Source of the DNA: Legionella steigerwaltii | GTDB lineage: Bacteria; Pseudomonadota; Gammaproteobacteria; Legionellales; Legionellaceae | DNA length: 64,000 bases | NCBI RefSeq assembly: GCF_001468065.1 | Contig: NZ_LNYZ01000002.1 | Coordinates: 62,001-126,000, forward strand | Direction: 5' to 3' | Part shown: positions 28,651 through 36,701 of the stretch, one piece after another | How the letters are laid out: the number at the start of each line of letters is the position of its first letter | Numbering within the stretch: position 1 is the first letter of the stretch | The notes under the pieces: model-generated | Seen by the model: only the letters and a program-made list of their open reading frames with translations | Databases searched by the model: none | Told to the model about the DNA's origin: nothing | Position numbers and translations under genes: made by a program

Positions 28651-29932
28651 TACCGATGAGCTTTTTCGCGGATTTTCCAAACTTACACGGGAAGAACGAT
28701 TTAAACGTTTGTTAGCCTTAGGGGCAATAAACTCTGAAGACATTGCATTTCTTAAGAATGGCGGCGTTAAAGACTTGAATTTGGCAGACAAACTGATTGA
28801 AAATGTAATCGGTTATTTTCAGCTTCCTCTGGGCGTAGCCACTAATTTCAATATTAATGGCGAAGATTATGTAATTCCAATGGCTGTTGAAGAAACATCG
28901 ATCATCGCCGCTTTATCTAAGTCCGCCAAATGGATTAGGCAATGTGGCGAAATAAAAACATGGGTTCATGGTGAATGCATATTAGGCCAAATCCAATTGG
29001 CAAAGGTTAAAGATTTTCCTAAGTTTTCTCAGATTTTTCATGAAAACCGCGCATACCTAATCAATAAAGCGAATAAAGATGTAGCAGAAAACATGGTAAA
29101 GCGTGGCGGTGGTGTCATCGATCTTCAATTACGTCAGCTCAAAAGAGAAGATCAACAAGACATGGCGGTCATTCATTTAACCATGAACAGTTGTGACGCT
29201 ATGGGAGCTAACATTATTAATCAAGTTCTTGAATACTTGAAAACGCCTATAGAGCAGTTAACAGGTGAAGAAGTCACCATGTGTATTTTATCCAATTTGA
29301 ATGATCAAAAGCTAACTACTGCTCAAGTTACTATCCATACCATTGAACCAGAACTCGGCCAAAAACTACATGAAGCATCACTTTTTGCCGAAATGGATCC
29401 CTATCGCGCAGCGACTCACAACAAAGGGGTAATGAATGGCATTGATCCCGTCTTAATTGCAACCGGCAATGACTGGCGTGCAGTTGAAGCTGGAGTACAC
29501 GCCTACGCGGCACGAGATGGACAATATCGAGCAATTACTCGTTGGCGTTATCATGATGGAGTACTTACAGGACAACTTACCGCGCCGATTATTGTAGGAA
29601 CTATAGGTGGTGTTACTTCATTACATCCAACTGCAAAAATGTGTTTGCGAATGATGAACATTTCTTCAGCAAATCAATTATCTCAAGTTATTGCGGCTGT
29701 AGGTCTTGTACAAAATTTAGGTGCAATTAAAGCATTATGCACGGAAGGTATTATTCAAGGCCACATGAAATTACATATTGATAATCTGCTTTTGGCTGCA
29801 GGAGCCAATGAAAATGAAATGCCAGTACTTAAAGAGCATTTACAAAAATGGTTGGATTTGCATAAAAGAATTAGCCTAAACAATGCCCATGACTTACTGG
29901 CTAAAATCAGACAAACACCAATTGCTGTATGA
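28634..29932 (+). CDS. mvaA: Hydroxymethylglutaryl-CoA reductase, class II
   Basis: A 432-residue bacterial-type enzyme that reduces HMG-CoA to mevalonate. Recognisable segments are LPLGVATNFNINGEDYVIPMAVEETSIIAALS (substrate Glu in the EETS motif), a Rossmann-like stretch DAMGANIINQVLEYL, NKGVMNGIDPVLIATGNDWRAVEAGVHAYA, and GHMKLH with the catalytic histidine of class II enzymes. AAAGGAG precedes the ATG. It overlaps the downstream GHMP kinase by 4 bp. It supplies the mevalonate for the mvaK1/mvaD pair at 19887-21705. Confidence 0.95.
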   Translation: MPLTSNTDELFRGFSKLTREERFKRLLALGAINSEDIAFLKNGGVKDLNLADKLIENVIGYFQLPLGVATNFNINGEDYVIPMAVEETSIIAALSKSAKWIRQCGEIKTWVHGECILGQIQLAKVKDFPKFSQIFHENRAYLINKANKDVAENMVKRGGGVIDLQLRQLKREDQQDMAVIHLTMNSCDAMGANIINQVLEYLKTPIEQLTGEEVTMCILSNLNDQKLTTAQVTIHTIEPELGQKLHEASLFAEMDPYRAATHNKGVMNGIDPVLIATGNDWRAVEAGVHAYAARDGQYRAITRWRYHDGVLTGQLTAPIIVGTIGGVTSLHPTAKMCLRMMNISSANQLSQVIAAVGLVQNLGAIKALCTEGIIQGHMKLHIDNLLLAAGANENEMPVLKEHLQKWLDLHKRISLNNAHDLLAKIRQTPIAV

Positions 29933-30804
29933 AATGGTTAATTCCTGCAAAAACCTTTTTATTAGGTGAATATGCTGCCTTAGCAGAAGCCTCCGCTCTT
30001 GTTGTTACGACCTCTCCTTGCTTTGAGCTCACGCTTACATCACAAGAAAAATTATCTGGGATTCATCCTGAATCTCCAGCTGGACTTTGGTGGCTAAAAC
30101 AAAATTCGAGACAAGGGCTTTTATGGAGTGACCCTTATGCCGGCCAAGGTGGTTTAGGCGCTTCCAGTGCGCAATTTTTGGCAAGCTATTTGGCGAGTTG
30201 TTTCTTAAATAACTCCATAGCTGATATGAATCAGATGCTTTCTGCTTATTATGAATCTTCGTGGTCTGGAAAAGGCTTAAAACCAAGCGGATATGATGTA
30301 ATCGCCCAATCACAACAAGGGTGTGTATACATTAATAAACAACAAAAAATAATAAAGCCCTACAGTTGGCCCTTTCAGGATCTGTCGTTTTTTCTCATTC
30401 ACACTGGCGTGAAGCTTGCTACCCACCATCATTTACAAGACACTACCCTACCGACTCAGATAGATTATTTATCCTTCTTAGTTGATGAAGCCCAACAAGC
30501 ATTCGAGCAGGTAGATTCTCTTAAATTGATTAAGACCATCAATGATTATCATCAAAAATTAGCTGAATTAAATTTGGTAGCAGAACACAGTTTAAAATTG
30601 ATTAATGAGTTTAAAAAATATCCTGAAATACTCGCAATTAAAGGTTGTGGCGCTTTAGGTGCTGATGTTTTATTGCTTGTTACCTCGGTTGATAAAGCTA
30701 AAACTCTTGCTGATCAATTAAAATTGCGACATTGGACAATACTGGCTACGGAAAAAAACCTTTATCTTCAAATGTCACAAATTAAAAACTCCATTTTATA
30801 TTAA
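29929..30804 (+). CDS. mvaK2: GHMP kinase, probable phosphomevalonate kinase
   Basis: A 291-residue kinase starting MKWLIPAKTFLLGEYAALAEA, with the ATP loop GQGGLGASSAQFLASYLAS and motif 3 KGCGALGADVLLLVT. The overlap with mvaA and the presence of mevalonate kinase and decarboxylase elsewhere in the window leave phosphomevalonate kinase as the missing step, so that role is inferred from context. The protein is shorter than many phosphomevalonate kinases. A divergent GHMP paralogue remains possible. Confidence 0.8.
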   Translation: MKWLIPAKTFLLGEYAALAEASALVVTTSPCFELTLTSQEKLSGIHPESPAGLWWLKQNSRQGLLWSDPYAGQGGLGASSAQFLASYLASCFLNNSIADMNQMLSAYYESSWSGKGLKPSGYDVIAQSQQGCVYINKQQKIIKPYSWPFQDLSFFLIHTGVKLATHHHLQDTTLPTQIDYLSFLVDEAQQAFEQVDSLKLIKTINDYHQKLAELNLVAEHSLKLINEFKKYPEILAIKGCGALGADVLLLVTSVDKAKTLADQLKLRHWTILATEKNLYLQMSQIKNSILY

Positions 30805-30917
30805 ACAACTTTTGCCTAAAAAGAGTATTTATGCTCAATAAAAACAACAAAATTATGAGAAACATCATAAAAAGACTTGAAATTCTGTGCTAATCCGGTA
30901 TTATTCCAGCCTCTTTA

Positions 30918-30993
30918 GGGCCGTTAGCTCAGGTGGTAGAGCAGGAGGCTTTTAACCTCTGTGTCATAGGTTCGAATCCTATACGGCCCACCA
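30918..30993 (+). tRNA. tRNA-Lys (anticodon UUU)
   Basis: A 76-base cloverleaf. The acceptor GGGCCGT pairs with ACGGCCC, then A and an encoded CCA. The D arm is GCTC/GAGC, the anticodon loop is CTTTTAA with TTT, and the T arm contains GGTTCGAATCC. It lies just before tRNA-Arg. Confidence 0.95.
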
Positions 30994-31063
30994 GTTCTGG
31001 TAACTAACCTCCAATATAAACCAGAAAATAACAGGGCAAAATATATTAAATCCTTACCCCATT

Positions 31064-31140
31064 GCGCTCGTAGCTCAGCTGGATAGAGTACTTGGCTTCG
31101 AACCAAGGTGTCGGGGGTTCGAGTCCCTCCGAGCGCGCCA
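31064..31140 (+). tRNA. tRNA-Arg (anticodon UCG)
   Basis: A 77-base cloverleaf. The acceptor GCGCTCG pairs with CGAGCGC, then G and an encoded CCA; the anticodon loop CTTCGAA has TCG and the T loop is GGTTCGAGTCC. Its 3' half is copied at 32883-32929 and 51776-51805, so it is the integration target of the following accessory DNA. Confidence 0.95.
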
Positions 31141-31149
31141 TTTAATCCT
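31094..31149 (+). repeat. Attachment-site core in the 3' end of tRNA-Arg (copy 1)
   Basis: The segment from GGCTTCGAACC to the TTTAATCC just past the tRNA is the parent of the two downstream copies. The first copy matches 31094-31141 with one substitution and one deletion. The second matches the last 30 bases (TTCGAGTCCC to TTTAATC) with one substitution. Confidence 0.8.
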
Positions 31150-31174
31150 TATAAATCAAGAACTTAAATTTATA

Positions 31175-31235
31175 GGCTCTTCCCCATTTCCGGGGGCACT
31201 AATCTGGCTCATCCCCATTTCCGGGGGCACTAATC
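31175..31235 (+). repeat. Tandem pair of ISL3-like terminal repeats
   Basis: GGCTCTTCCCCATTTCCGGG starts a 30-base unit at 31175-31204, repeated at 31206-31235 with one substitution. The opening GGCTCTTC is the usual end of ISL3-family elements. It lies directly beside the transposase remnant, so this is the 3' end of a decayed insertion sequence, with its end duplicated. Confidence 0.7.
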
Positions 31236-31386
31236 AAGAACACAAAACTTTAACCCTTAACCTGTAATTTTCAAAATTTCTAAATCCATAAGCACGACGT
31301 TGAATCAGTTTCATCTTACGATGAAACCCTTCTGTAATGCCGTTGTTTTTAGTAAACCGCCACATTCTAACCACTTCCTCTCGCCA
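31234..31386 (-). pseudogene. ISL3-family transposase, C-terminal remnant
   Basis: About 50 codons are left: WREEVVRMWRFTKNNGITEG followed by a basic stretch with RRAYGFRNFENYRLRV and a stop at 31234-31236. This is the conserved C-terminus of ISL3 transposases, with the catalytic Glu in the NGITEG region. A stop codon (31387-31389) lies immediately upstream and the rest of the gene is absent, so it is inactive. Confidence 0.75.
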
Positions 31387-31417
31387 TTATCTGTGCTTTG
31401 AAATGCATCATTCAATA

Positions 31418-31469
31418 CATCGTAATTTCTGATTTCCAATTTGGAAATCGGAAATTACGATGCTATAAT
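31418..31469 (+). promoter_or_regulatory. Near-perfect 45-bp palindrome overlapping a consensus promoter
   Basis: Arms 31418-31439 and 31441-31462 (CATCGTAATTTCTGATTTCC and onward) match at 21 of 22 positions around a single base. The right arm starts with TTGGAA (31441-31446), which lies exactly 17 bp before TATAAT (31464-31469). A repressor bound here would occlude the -35 box. The start codon of the winged-helix gene follows at 31496 behind GGAG. Confidence 0.8.
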
Positions 31470-31495
31470 TCTAATAAAATAGACCGGAGCTTTTC

Positions 31496-32020
31496 ATGCT
31501 TAAAGGGCAAGACATAGCTATTCTCATTAAATTGCTTTTAAAAAATAATAATAAAGAAAAAATTGAGTTTAAAAGCATAGCACATGAGCTTTATATCAGC
31601 CAATCTGAAGTGACTAAAAGTATTAAAAGGCTAGAGGCTACGAAACTTTTAACGCGTTATTCGGATGATAGCATTGAGTTACATAAGCACGAGCTTATGG
31701 AATTTTTTGTCCATAGTGTGAAGTATCATTTTCCAGCGGAAATTAATATAGCAACACGCGGCATGCCAGCGGCCTATAGCTCCCCTCATTTTAAAAAATT
31801 AATCATGAGCGAAGAGTCCTATGTATGGCCCTATATTAATGGTGATACAAAAGGTCTAGCCTTAACACCGATATACAAAACATTACCCAATGCCTTGGAT
31901 AGAAGCCCTGATGAGAATTTTTATGCAATTATTAGTGCACTTGATCTGATCCGATTGGGTGGGAAGCGAGAAAATAAAATTGCAAAAGAACTGTTGGAAC
32001 ATTTTGTATGGAATCAATAA
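31496..32020 (+). CDS. Winged-helix DNA-binding protein, partner of the nucleotidyltransferase
   Basis: A 174-residue protein. Residues 1-60 form a MarR-like winged helix (FKSIAHELYISQSEVTKSIKRLEATKLL). The remainder is an uncharacterised domain with HFPAEINIATRGMPAAYSSP and WPYINGDTKGLALTPIYKTLP. The next gene starts 13 bp before this one ends, so the two are translationally coupled. The palindrome over the promoter is the likely operator, which suggests autoregulation as in toxin-antitoxin pairs. I infer an antitoxin or regulator role; the sequence does not prove it. Ribosome site GGAG at 6-7 bp. Confidence 0.8.
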   Translation: MLKGQDIAILIKLLLKNNNKEKIEFKSIAHELYISQSEVTKSIKRLEATKLLTRYSDDSIELHKHELMEFFVHSVKYHFPAEINIATRGMPAAYSSPHFKKLIMSEESYVWPYINGDTKGLALTPIYKTLPNALDRSPDENFYAIISALDLIRLGGKRENKIAKELLEHFVWNQ

Positions 32021-32700
32021 GAGTTAAACAAAATATTGAAGCACTTTATAAGGCAGCGACTCTTTTAAAAGATCTAAACGAACAAGTTGTTTATGTTGGT
32101 GGTAGAATCGTAGGGCTATTGATCACTGATTTAATAGAAGATGATGTACGACCAACCTATGATATTGATGTCGCTCTGGATTTAGGACGAACTGATATTG
32201 TTGCTCATTATTCTTTACAGAAAAAACTGGAAAGCTTAGGGTTTAAGCCGGATGGAAATGTCAATTGCAGATATGTGTTAGATGATTTTATGATTGATGT
32301 CATGTACACCGATGGTGTTCTACAAGGAATCAATTCAAATTGGTATCAGGCGGGTTTTGACAATGCACTTGAGATTCAAATTAAAGACAAAAAAATTAAA
32401 ATACTCAACGCAGTCTATTTCATTGCCACAAAGCTTGAGGCATTCACTGATAGAGCCTATAAGAATAATGATTATTGGGATTGTAAAGATTTGGAAGATA
32501 TCATCAATGTTATCAATGGCAGACCTGAATTATTAGTAGAAATAATGAACTCACCGAAAGATGTTGTCCAATTTATTTCAGGATACTTTAAAAAGCTCAT
32601 CGAAGATCCTAAATGGTTAGAAGCAATAAAAGCAATCGCTCGGCTTGAACGCTCTAGAAATATTGTTTTGAGTGCAATAGAAAAAATTAGCGCCTTGTAA
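32008..32700 (+). CDS. Nucleotidyltransferase, AbiEii/MenT-like (putative toxin)
   Basis: A 230-residue protein of the DNA polymerase beta-like nucleotidyltransferase fold. The GG pair at 31-32, the catalytic YDIDVAL (Asp52, Asp54) and a third acid in DFMIDVMY (Asp97) are present, followed by KLEAFTDR (142-149) and WDCKDLEDI, the K..A...R and D motifs of AbiEii/MenT-type toxins. Those enzymes add nucleotides to tRNA and stop growth. The first motif reads GGRIVG rather than GGS, a variation. The coupled winged-helix gene, self-operator and location on a tRNA island fit a toxin-antitoxin or phage-defence module. A non-toxic nucleotidyltransferase remains possible. Confidence 0.78.
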   Translation: MESIRVKQNIEALYKAATLLKDLNEQVVYVGGRIVGLLITDLIEDDVRPTYDIDVALDLGRTDIVAHYSLQKKLESLGFKPDGNVNCRYVLDDFMIDVMYTDGVLQGINSNWYQAGFDNALEIQIKDKKIKILNAVYFIATKLEAFTDRAYKNNDYWDCKDLEDIINVINGRPELLVEIMNSPKDVVQFISGYFKKLIEDPKWLEAIKAIARLERSRNIVLSAIEKISAL

Positions 32701-32882
32701 ATGAACTATTCAAAAATCTCTATTTGATTTTATTTAAAACAAAAAGGTTAATTTTTTTCTGCGACCCAAACGTGTCTCAACTGTGGCGGTACTCTGCTGT
32801 AATAAGCTGTTTTAGGCAGTAATTAGTGAATTTGACGCTTCACAAGATATTGATTTATAACGAATTTCAAACAAGAGCATCC

Positions 32883-32929
32883 GGCTTCGAACCAAGGTAT
32901 CGGGGTTCGAGTCCCTCCGAGCGCGCCAT
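32883..32929 (+). repeat. tRNA-Arg 3'-end copy (attachment site 2)
   Basis: 47 bases, GGCTTCGAACCAAGGTATCG through GCGCGCCAT, match the tRNA-Arg gene from 31094 to 31141 with one substitution and one missing G. This marks the end of a first insertion of about 1.8 kb carrying the nucleotidyltransferase pair. The rest of 32701-33065 shows no gene. Confidence 0.85.
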
Positions 32930-32945
32930 ATAAGCCTACAGAGCA

Positions 32946-32971
32946 AGTGCCCCCTTATTTGGTGTAGAGCC
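32946..32971 (-). repeat. ISL3-like terminal inverted repeat
   Basis: AGTGCCCCC followed by TTATTTGGTGTAGAGCC is the inverted counterpart of the repeat at 31175 (20 of 26 bases match, including GGCTCT and GGGGGCACT ends). With the copy at 31175 it brackets the nucleotidyltransferase module and attachment site 2. No matching target duplication was found outside. Confidence 0.55.
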
Positions 32972-33065
32972 AACAAGTTGTAATTTTTTTATTTTTTTAC
33001 GATTCGCGACACACAGGTCATTCCATCTCTAAGTTACAATTATTCCATGATGCATGGTATTTTGA

Positions 33066-33090
33066 TTAAAAAGGGCGCAAAGCGCCCTCA
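33066..33090 (-). terminator. Rho-independent terminator of the 33098 gene
   Basis: GGGCGC (33073-33078) and GCGCCC (33082-33087) form a GC stem with a 3-base loop, followed on the minus strand by TTTTT (complement of 33068-33072), 10 bp after the stop codon. Confidence 0.85.
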
Positions 33091-33097
33091 AAAAATA

Positions 33098-33790
33098 TTA
33101 GTCTAATGAATTTGTGCTGGATTGATTTTCATATGCTGTTTTGTTAGTAATTTTTTCTTCTTTAAAAAGAGAATTAGCACGCAGTTTCGATGCTAAGTCA
33201 CTTGGCGTCTGGAATCTCTTGTCTCCAAAATTTGAATCTACTTGTTTAATTACCTTTTTTGAGGACGTCACGCAGTTGTGTAATTTAGTTTTCTTTAATT
33301 CTTCGGGCAGAGGTTTAATGTCGCGCTCTGAAACTGTACCGCCAAATGGATCTTCGTTATGCTCATTTAATTTGCACTCTGAAAAATTTTTTAGAGAAAA
33401 TGATTCTCTAAAAGACAAAAGCGTCTTGGACCACGAGTTTTCTCCAGAGAAAGAATATAATATTTCATTGGTTTCAATTTTTTTTGAAATTTTTTCTTGT
33501 TTTTCTAGTGCACGGTTATATTGCTCTTGGGTTAGGTCTGTTTTGAAGGCTACAGTTGCCTGTTTTTTATCATCTTCCGGACAAACGGCATTTATAGCTC
33601 CGATAGGAAATGAAAAAATATTAAAAAAACCACCAATACCTGGTTCCACACTAGTAACAGTTTCACGCCCCTTACCATCATCCAAAATGACAGTAGCATG
33701 CCCGCAAATACCGTCTTCAGCTTTAGTCTCTTTTATTAAAACTGTCATTTGTGGTGTACCAGTTTTATTTTTTTCAGATTTTGATTCCAT
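33098..33790 (-). CDS. Hypothetical protein, possible effector with Cys/His motifs
   Basis: I cannot place this 230-residue protein in a family with confidence. It is soluble, without a signal peptide. An N-terminal segment ICGHATVILDDGKGRETVTSVEPG and a later LHNCVTSSKKVIKQVDSNFG put a histidine before a cysteine, the order seen in permuted papain-fold (NlpC/P60-like) hydrolases; this is a weak guess. The tail YENQSSTNSLD is polar and flexible, as in translocated proteins. It has its own clear terminator and lies just inside the second island segment. Confidence 0.6.
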   Translation of the reverse strand: MESKSEKNKTGTPQMTVLIKETKAEDGICGHATVILDDGKGRETVTSVEPGIGGFFNIFSFPIGAINAVCPEDDKKQATVAFKTDLTQEQYNRALEKQEKISKKIETNEILYSFSGENSWSKTLLSFRESFSLKNFSECKLNEHNEDPFGGTVSERDIKPLPEELKKTKLHNCVTSSKKVIKQVDSNFGDKRFQTPSDLASKLRANSLFKEEKITNKTAYENQSSTNSLD

Positions 33791-34254
33791 ATTGCCTCCA
33801 AATTATGATCAAGTGTTGAACTATGTGTGCATTTTTTTCATTTTAAACCAATTTGGTTAACAAATTATTAAGTGGGATAATTTTTTGACAAAAATTTCCT
33901 CAAATTAACTGTTACCGAAGGGAAACGAATATGGGAGAATTGAGTGGCATCGTTCAAAACATATTATTTTAGTAAATACTGAATGAAATCTGACCATTAT
34001 GGGTTAATGGTATTATCACCCTTTGTGTCTTCATCAAGTTTTTCTCACTCTGGGCAACTAAATACATGATCTTGCTTTTTTTTACTGGTTATCTTTGAAG
34101 CTTCATCTACTGTATTAATCGCTGCATTTATAACTCGTTTTGGTGTTTCTGAAAAAATAACCAGCTTGGATAGTAATCTCACCTTATGCACATAAAGCTG
34201 CTTGACCGTTAAAAATCCTTAAAATCAGCCCCTTCATTTTATGGAGGAAACGAA
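33791..34254. other. Intergenic stretch, no firm gene
   Basis: The 464 bases hold no supported gene. A minus-strand frame of about 48 codons at 34047-34191 (GTG start; includes SETPKRVINAAINTVDEASK) has gene-like codons but no ribosome site and may be a fragment. Confidence 0.3.
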
Positions 34255-34745
34255 ATGGCTATGTTTGATATTTATACGGATTATTTGATTTGCCAAAATA
34301 AACATGCAACAGCAACTGGGCTATCGGAGATGCTGGCAGGTGAAATTGCTCATGATCAGGTAACGCGATTCTTAAGGCTTAATGAGTTTAGTTCAAAATC
34401 ACTATGGAATTATGTCAAAAAGCCAGTTCGAGAGCATGAATGCGCTAGCGGTGCATTGCTTCTGGATGATTCGATAGAGGAAAAGCCATACACTGATGAA
34501 AATGAAGTCAATACCTGGCATTATTTTCATGCCAAGGGGGATGTGGTTAGAGGATTAATATTTTAACTTGCATGGTAAATTATGACGATTTCTGCGTTCC
34601 CATTGGCTATGAAATCATCAAGAAGGATGTTGCTTATTGCGATATTCAGACTAAGAAGACACACAGAAAGTCCTCTACCACAAAAAAATCAATTGTTTCG
34701 TAATTTGATTGAGCAGGCGGTTAAAAACAAGGTGCCTTCACTATA
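34255..34745 (+). pseudogene. Frameshifted DDE transposase remnant (IS4/IS701-like)
   Basis: The intact first frame (34255-34566) encodes MFDIYTDYLICQNKHATATG and onward to LLLDDSIEEKPYTDENEV with the first catalytic acids and WHYFHAKGDVVRG. The reading then needs a +1 shift near 34555 to continue as INILTCMVNYDDFCVPIGYE, and another in the A-run at 34683-34689 to continue as NQLFRNLIEQAVKNKV, where it stops short. Two frameshifts and a missing C-terminal half make it inactive. GGAGG precedes the first ATG. Confidence 0.75.
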
Positions 34746-34801
34746 GATCCATATCTATTTCATACCTTATTTTGGGGAGTGATGATTTTTCATGGATGGG
34801 T

Positions 34802-34833
34802 AAGCCAGGTTTTTCTAGTGCTCTCTGGCTTTT
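34802..34833 (+). terminator. Possible terminator hairpin
   Basis: AAGCCAG (34802-34808) pairs with CTGGCTT (34825-34831) and is followed by TTTTGTTGT. It lies between the transposase and photolyase remnants; which transcript it would stop is unclear. Confidence 0.35.
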
Positions 34834-34972
34834 GTTGTATGCTGCAACTAGTTAATTTACGTTTTTGCTGTTGTTAATAGTAACAGCACTGTCTTTAAGG
34901 GAAGTCATTTGACTGTGGCTGAACTTTATAGATTTCATTTGTACAAAATCGACAATAGTTTTTGGTAGTTCA

Positions 34973-35300
34973 ATTGGCTTAAAACAAGTCTGTGAGTGGT
35001 ATCTTGCAGTTTATGCTGATGCGTATGAGTGGGTAGAACTCCCCAATACCCTAGGCATAGCACTTTATGCCGATGGGAGCAAGCAAGCCCTATGCCGCCA
35101 GTGGAAAAAACATTCAACGCATGAGTAATTTTTGTGAATCATGCGCCTATGATCCAAATGTTTTATTGGGAGAGAAAGCCTGCCCCTTTAATGCACTATA
35201 TTGGAATTTTCTGAAACAAAATGAAGACAAGCTGAAACATAATCCCCGATTTCATTATGCTTACATGAATTGGCAAAAAATGGCCCCTGGTAAAAAATAA
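34973..35300 (+). pseudogene. C-terminal remnant of an Fe-S bacterial cryptochrome/photolyase
   Basis: One frame reads VCEWYLAVYADAYEWVELPN through GIALYADG. After a frameshift near 35083 a second frame continues SKPYAASGKNIQRMSNFCES and ends with ACPFNALYWNFLKQNEDKLK and a stop at 35300. This is the C-terminus of PhrB-type photolyases, including the cluster cysteines CESC and, 13 residues on, C in EKACPF. The N-terminal three quarters is missing. A complete, unrelated class I photolyase gene lies close by at 36698-38116. Confidence 0.8.
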
Positions 35301-35359
35301 GCCATACATACTCAGGCACAAGAAATATTATCTTCTTTAGATTCAGGCCGTCTTTAGGC

Positions 35360-35839
35360 TTACGTATTAAGAATCCAAATGATCCCATTGAGATAACTTG
35401 CAAAAATAAGCCAGAAAAAATAGGGGATTAGGAGTAAGGTAATTTCTTTTTGCTTATTTTTGATGGTTATAAAAATAATGGCTGCATTTAAAGCCACCAT
35501 AACTACTATCCATAAAAAACTAAATCCCAACCAATGCAGTTGAAAAAAAAGTGGTGTCCATATCCAATTCATAATCAGTTGAATTAGATAAAGACGAAGC
35601 ACTGTTTTATTTTGAGGCTTATGCCGATTTTGCCATAAGGTAAAACCAACAATCGCAAGAAATGCATATAAGATTGACCACACCAGTGAAAACACCCACC
35701 CAGGAGGAGTTAGAATTGATTTATGTAGCCCTTCATACCAAGAGTGGATATTCTCTTGGGTCAATAAACCTAAGAAAAATCCAATTGCCTCAAAAAATAA
35801 AATCCAAACAATCAGTTTAATTCCGCTTTCTTTACGCAA
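35360..35839 (-). CDS. tspO: TspO/MBR-family tryptophan-rich membrane protein
   Basis: A 159-residue protein with five membrane helices and the family pattern WYEGLHKSILTPPGWVFSLVWSILY, then WTPLFFQLHWLGFSFLWIVV. Bacterial TspO binds porphyrins and is tied to light and oxidative-stress responses. It overlaps the epimerase gene by 8 bp and is the last gene of the photolyase-epimerase-tspO operon. Confidence 0.92.
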   Translation of the reverse strand: MRKESGIKLIVWILFFEAIGFFLGLLTQENIHSWYEGLHKSILTPPGWVFSLVWSILYAFLAIVGFTLWQNRHKPQNKTVLRLYLIQLIMNWIWTPLFFQLHWLGFSFLWIVVMVALNAAIIFITIKNKQKEITLLLIPYFFWLIFASYLNGIIWILNT

Positions 35840-36701
35840 AATGCTCTCTCCATAGTTGCATTAGTCCCTCCCGAAATGAAGGATACTGTAAAACAATATT
35901 AAGTTCCTTTTTTATTTTTAAATTAGACACACGACGATTGCTCAAATAGAACTCTTGCTCTCTTGGTGATAATGAAGCTTCTTCAAACGGAACTAAAGGC
36001 AATGGCGATTGGTTCAATAACGAAGCGGCATAAGCATCAACCTCATGCGATGCAGCTGGCTCATCATCAGCAACATTGTAGGTAGATAGAGGATGTGGAT
36101 TCTTTATTGAAGCAAGAATCACGGACACAATATCATCAACATGAATACGCGAAAAGACCTGGCCTTCTTTAAAAATACTGTACTTTTTCCCCGATATAAT
36201 TCGCTCAAGTGGATTTCTTTGTGGTCCATAAATTCCTGCCAGTCTGAAAATATGCAATGGGAGTTGGTTGCTTTCTGCATAAGAAAACCATGCTTTTTCT
36301 GCGTTCAAACGTAAAATTCCAGAAGCGCTTTTCGGCCTACAAATACTTTCTTCATCAACCCAATTTCCTTGATAATCACCATACACCCCCGTGGAAGAAA
36401 GATAACCTAACCACTCAATATGTGGAGCATGCCGCTTTATCAATTCTGAGTAATAAGATAATACAAGATCCCCCACACCTGCTGTAGGTGGGACACTAAT
36501 CAAAAGATGCGTGGATTGACTGAGGTAATAGTCAATATCTGCGGCGTTAAAATCAATAAGTGTGATTGCAGAATAATGATTCGTTGTTCTTTTTCTTTCT
36601 TGACGTGTTGTACCAACAACGTCAAAACCTAACTGAATCAGTCTCTGCGCAAGTCGATTCGCGGTATACCCAAAACCAAAGATAAAGAAAGATGGAGTCA
36701 T
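35832..36701 (-). CDS. NAD(P)-dependent epimerase / SDR-family protein
   Basis: A 289-residue Rossmann protein. The nucleotide-binding start is FIFGFGYTANRLAQRLIQLG (GxGYxxxR variant), LLISVPPTAGVGD and YLSSTGVYGDYQGNWVDE follow, then RLAGIYGPQRNPLERI. This resembles the YeeZ-like extended SDR proteins. Its substrate is unknown. It overlaps photolyase by 4 bp upstream and tspO by 8 bp downstream, so it is embedded in a light-response operon. Confidence 0.85.
   Translation of the reverse strand: MTPSFFIFGFGYTANRLAQRLIQLGFDVVGTTRQERKRTTNHYSAITLIDFNAADIDYYLSQSTHLLISVPPTAGVGDLVLSYYSELIKRHAPHIEWLGYLSSTGVYGDYQGNWVDEESICRPKSASGILRLNAEKAWFSYAESNQLPLHIFRLAGIYGPQRNPLERIISGKKYSIFKEGQVFSRIHVDDIVSVILASIKNPHPLSTYNVADDEPAASHEVDAYAASLLNQSPLPLVPFEEASLSPREQEFYLSNRRVSNLKIKKELNIVLQYPSFREGLMQLWREHFA

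Noticed and set aside
32883-32929. A second functional tRNA-Arg gene
   Set aside because: Only the 3' half is present, with one base missing in the T-stem region, and there is no acceptor or D arm.
33141-33860. A 239-codon plus-strand frame opposite the 33098 gene
   Set aside because: The minus-strand gene has a matching terminator and more plausible protein composition; the plus frame is rich in F, S and C as expected of an antisense frame.
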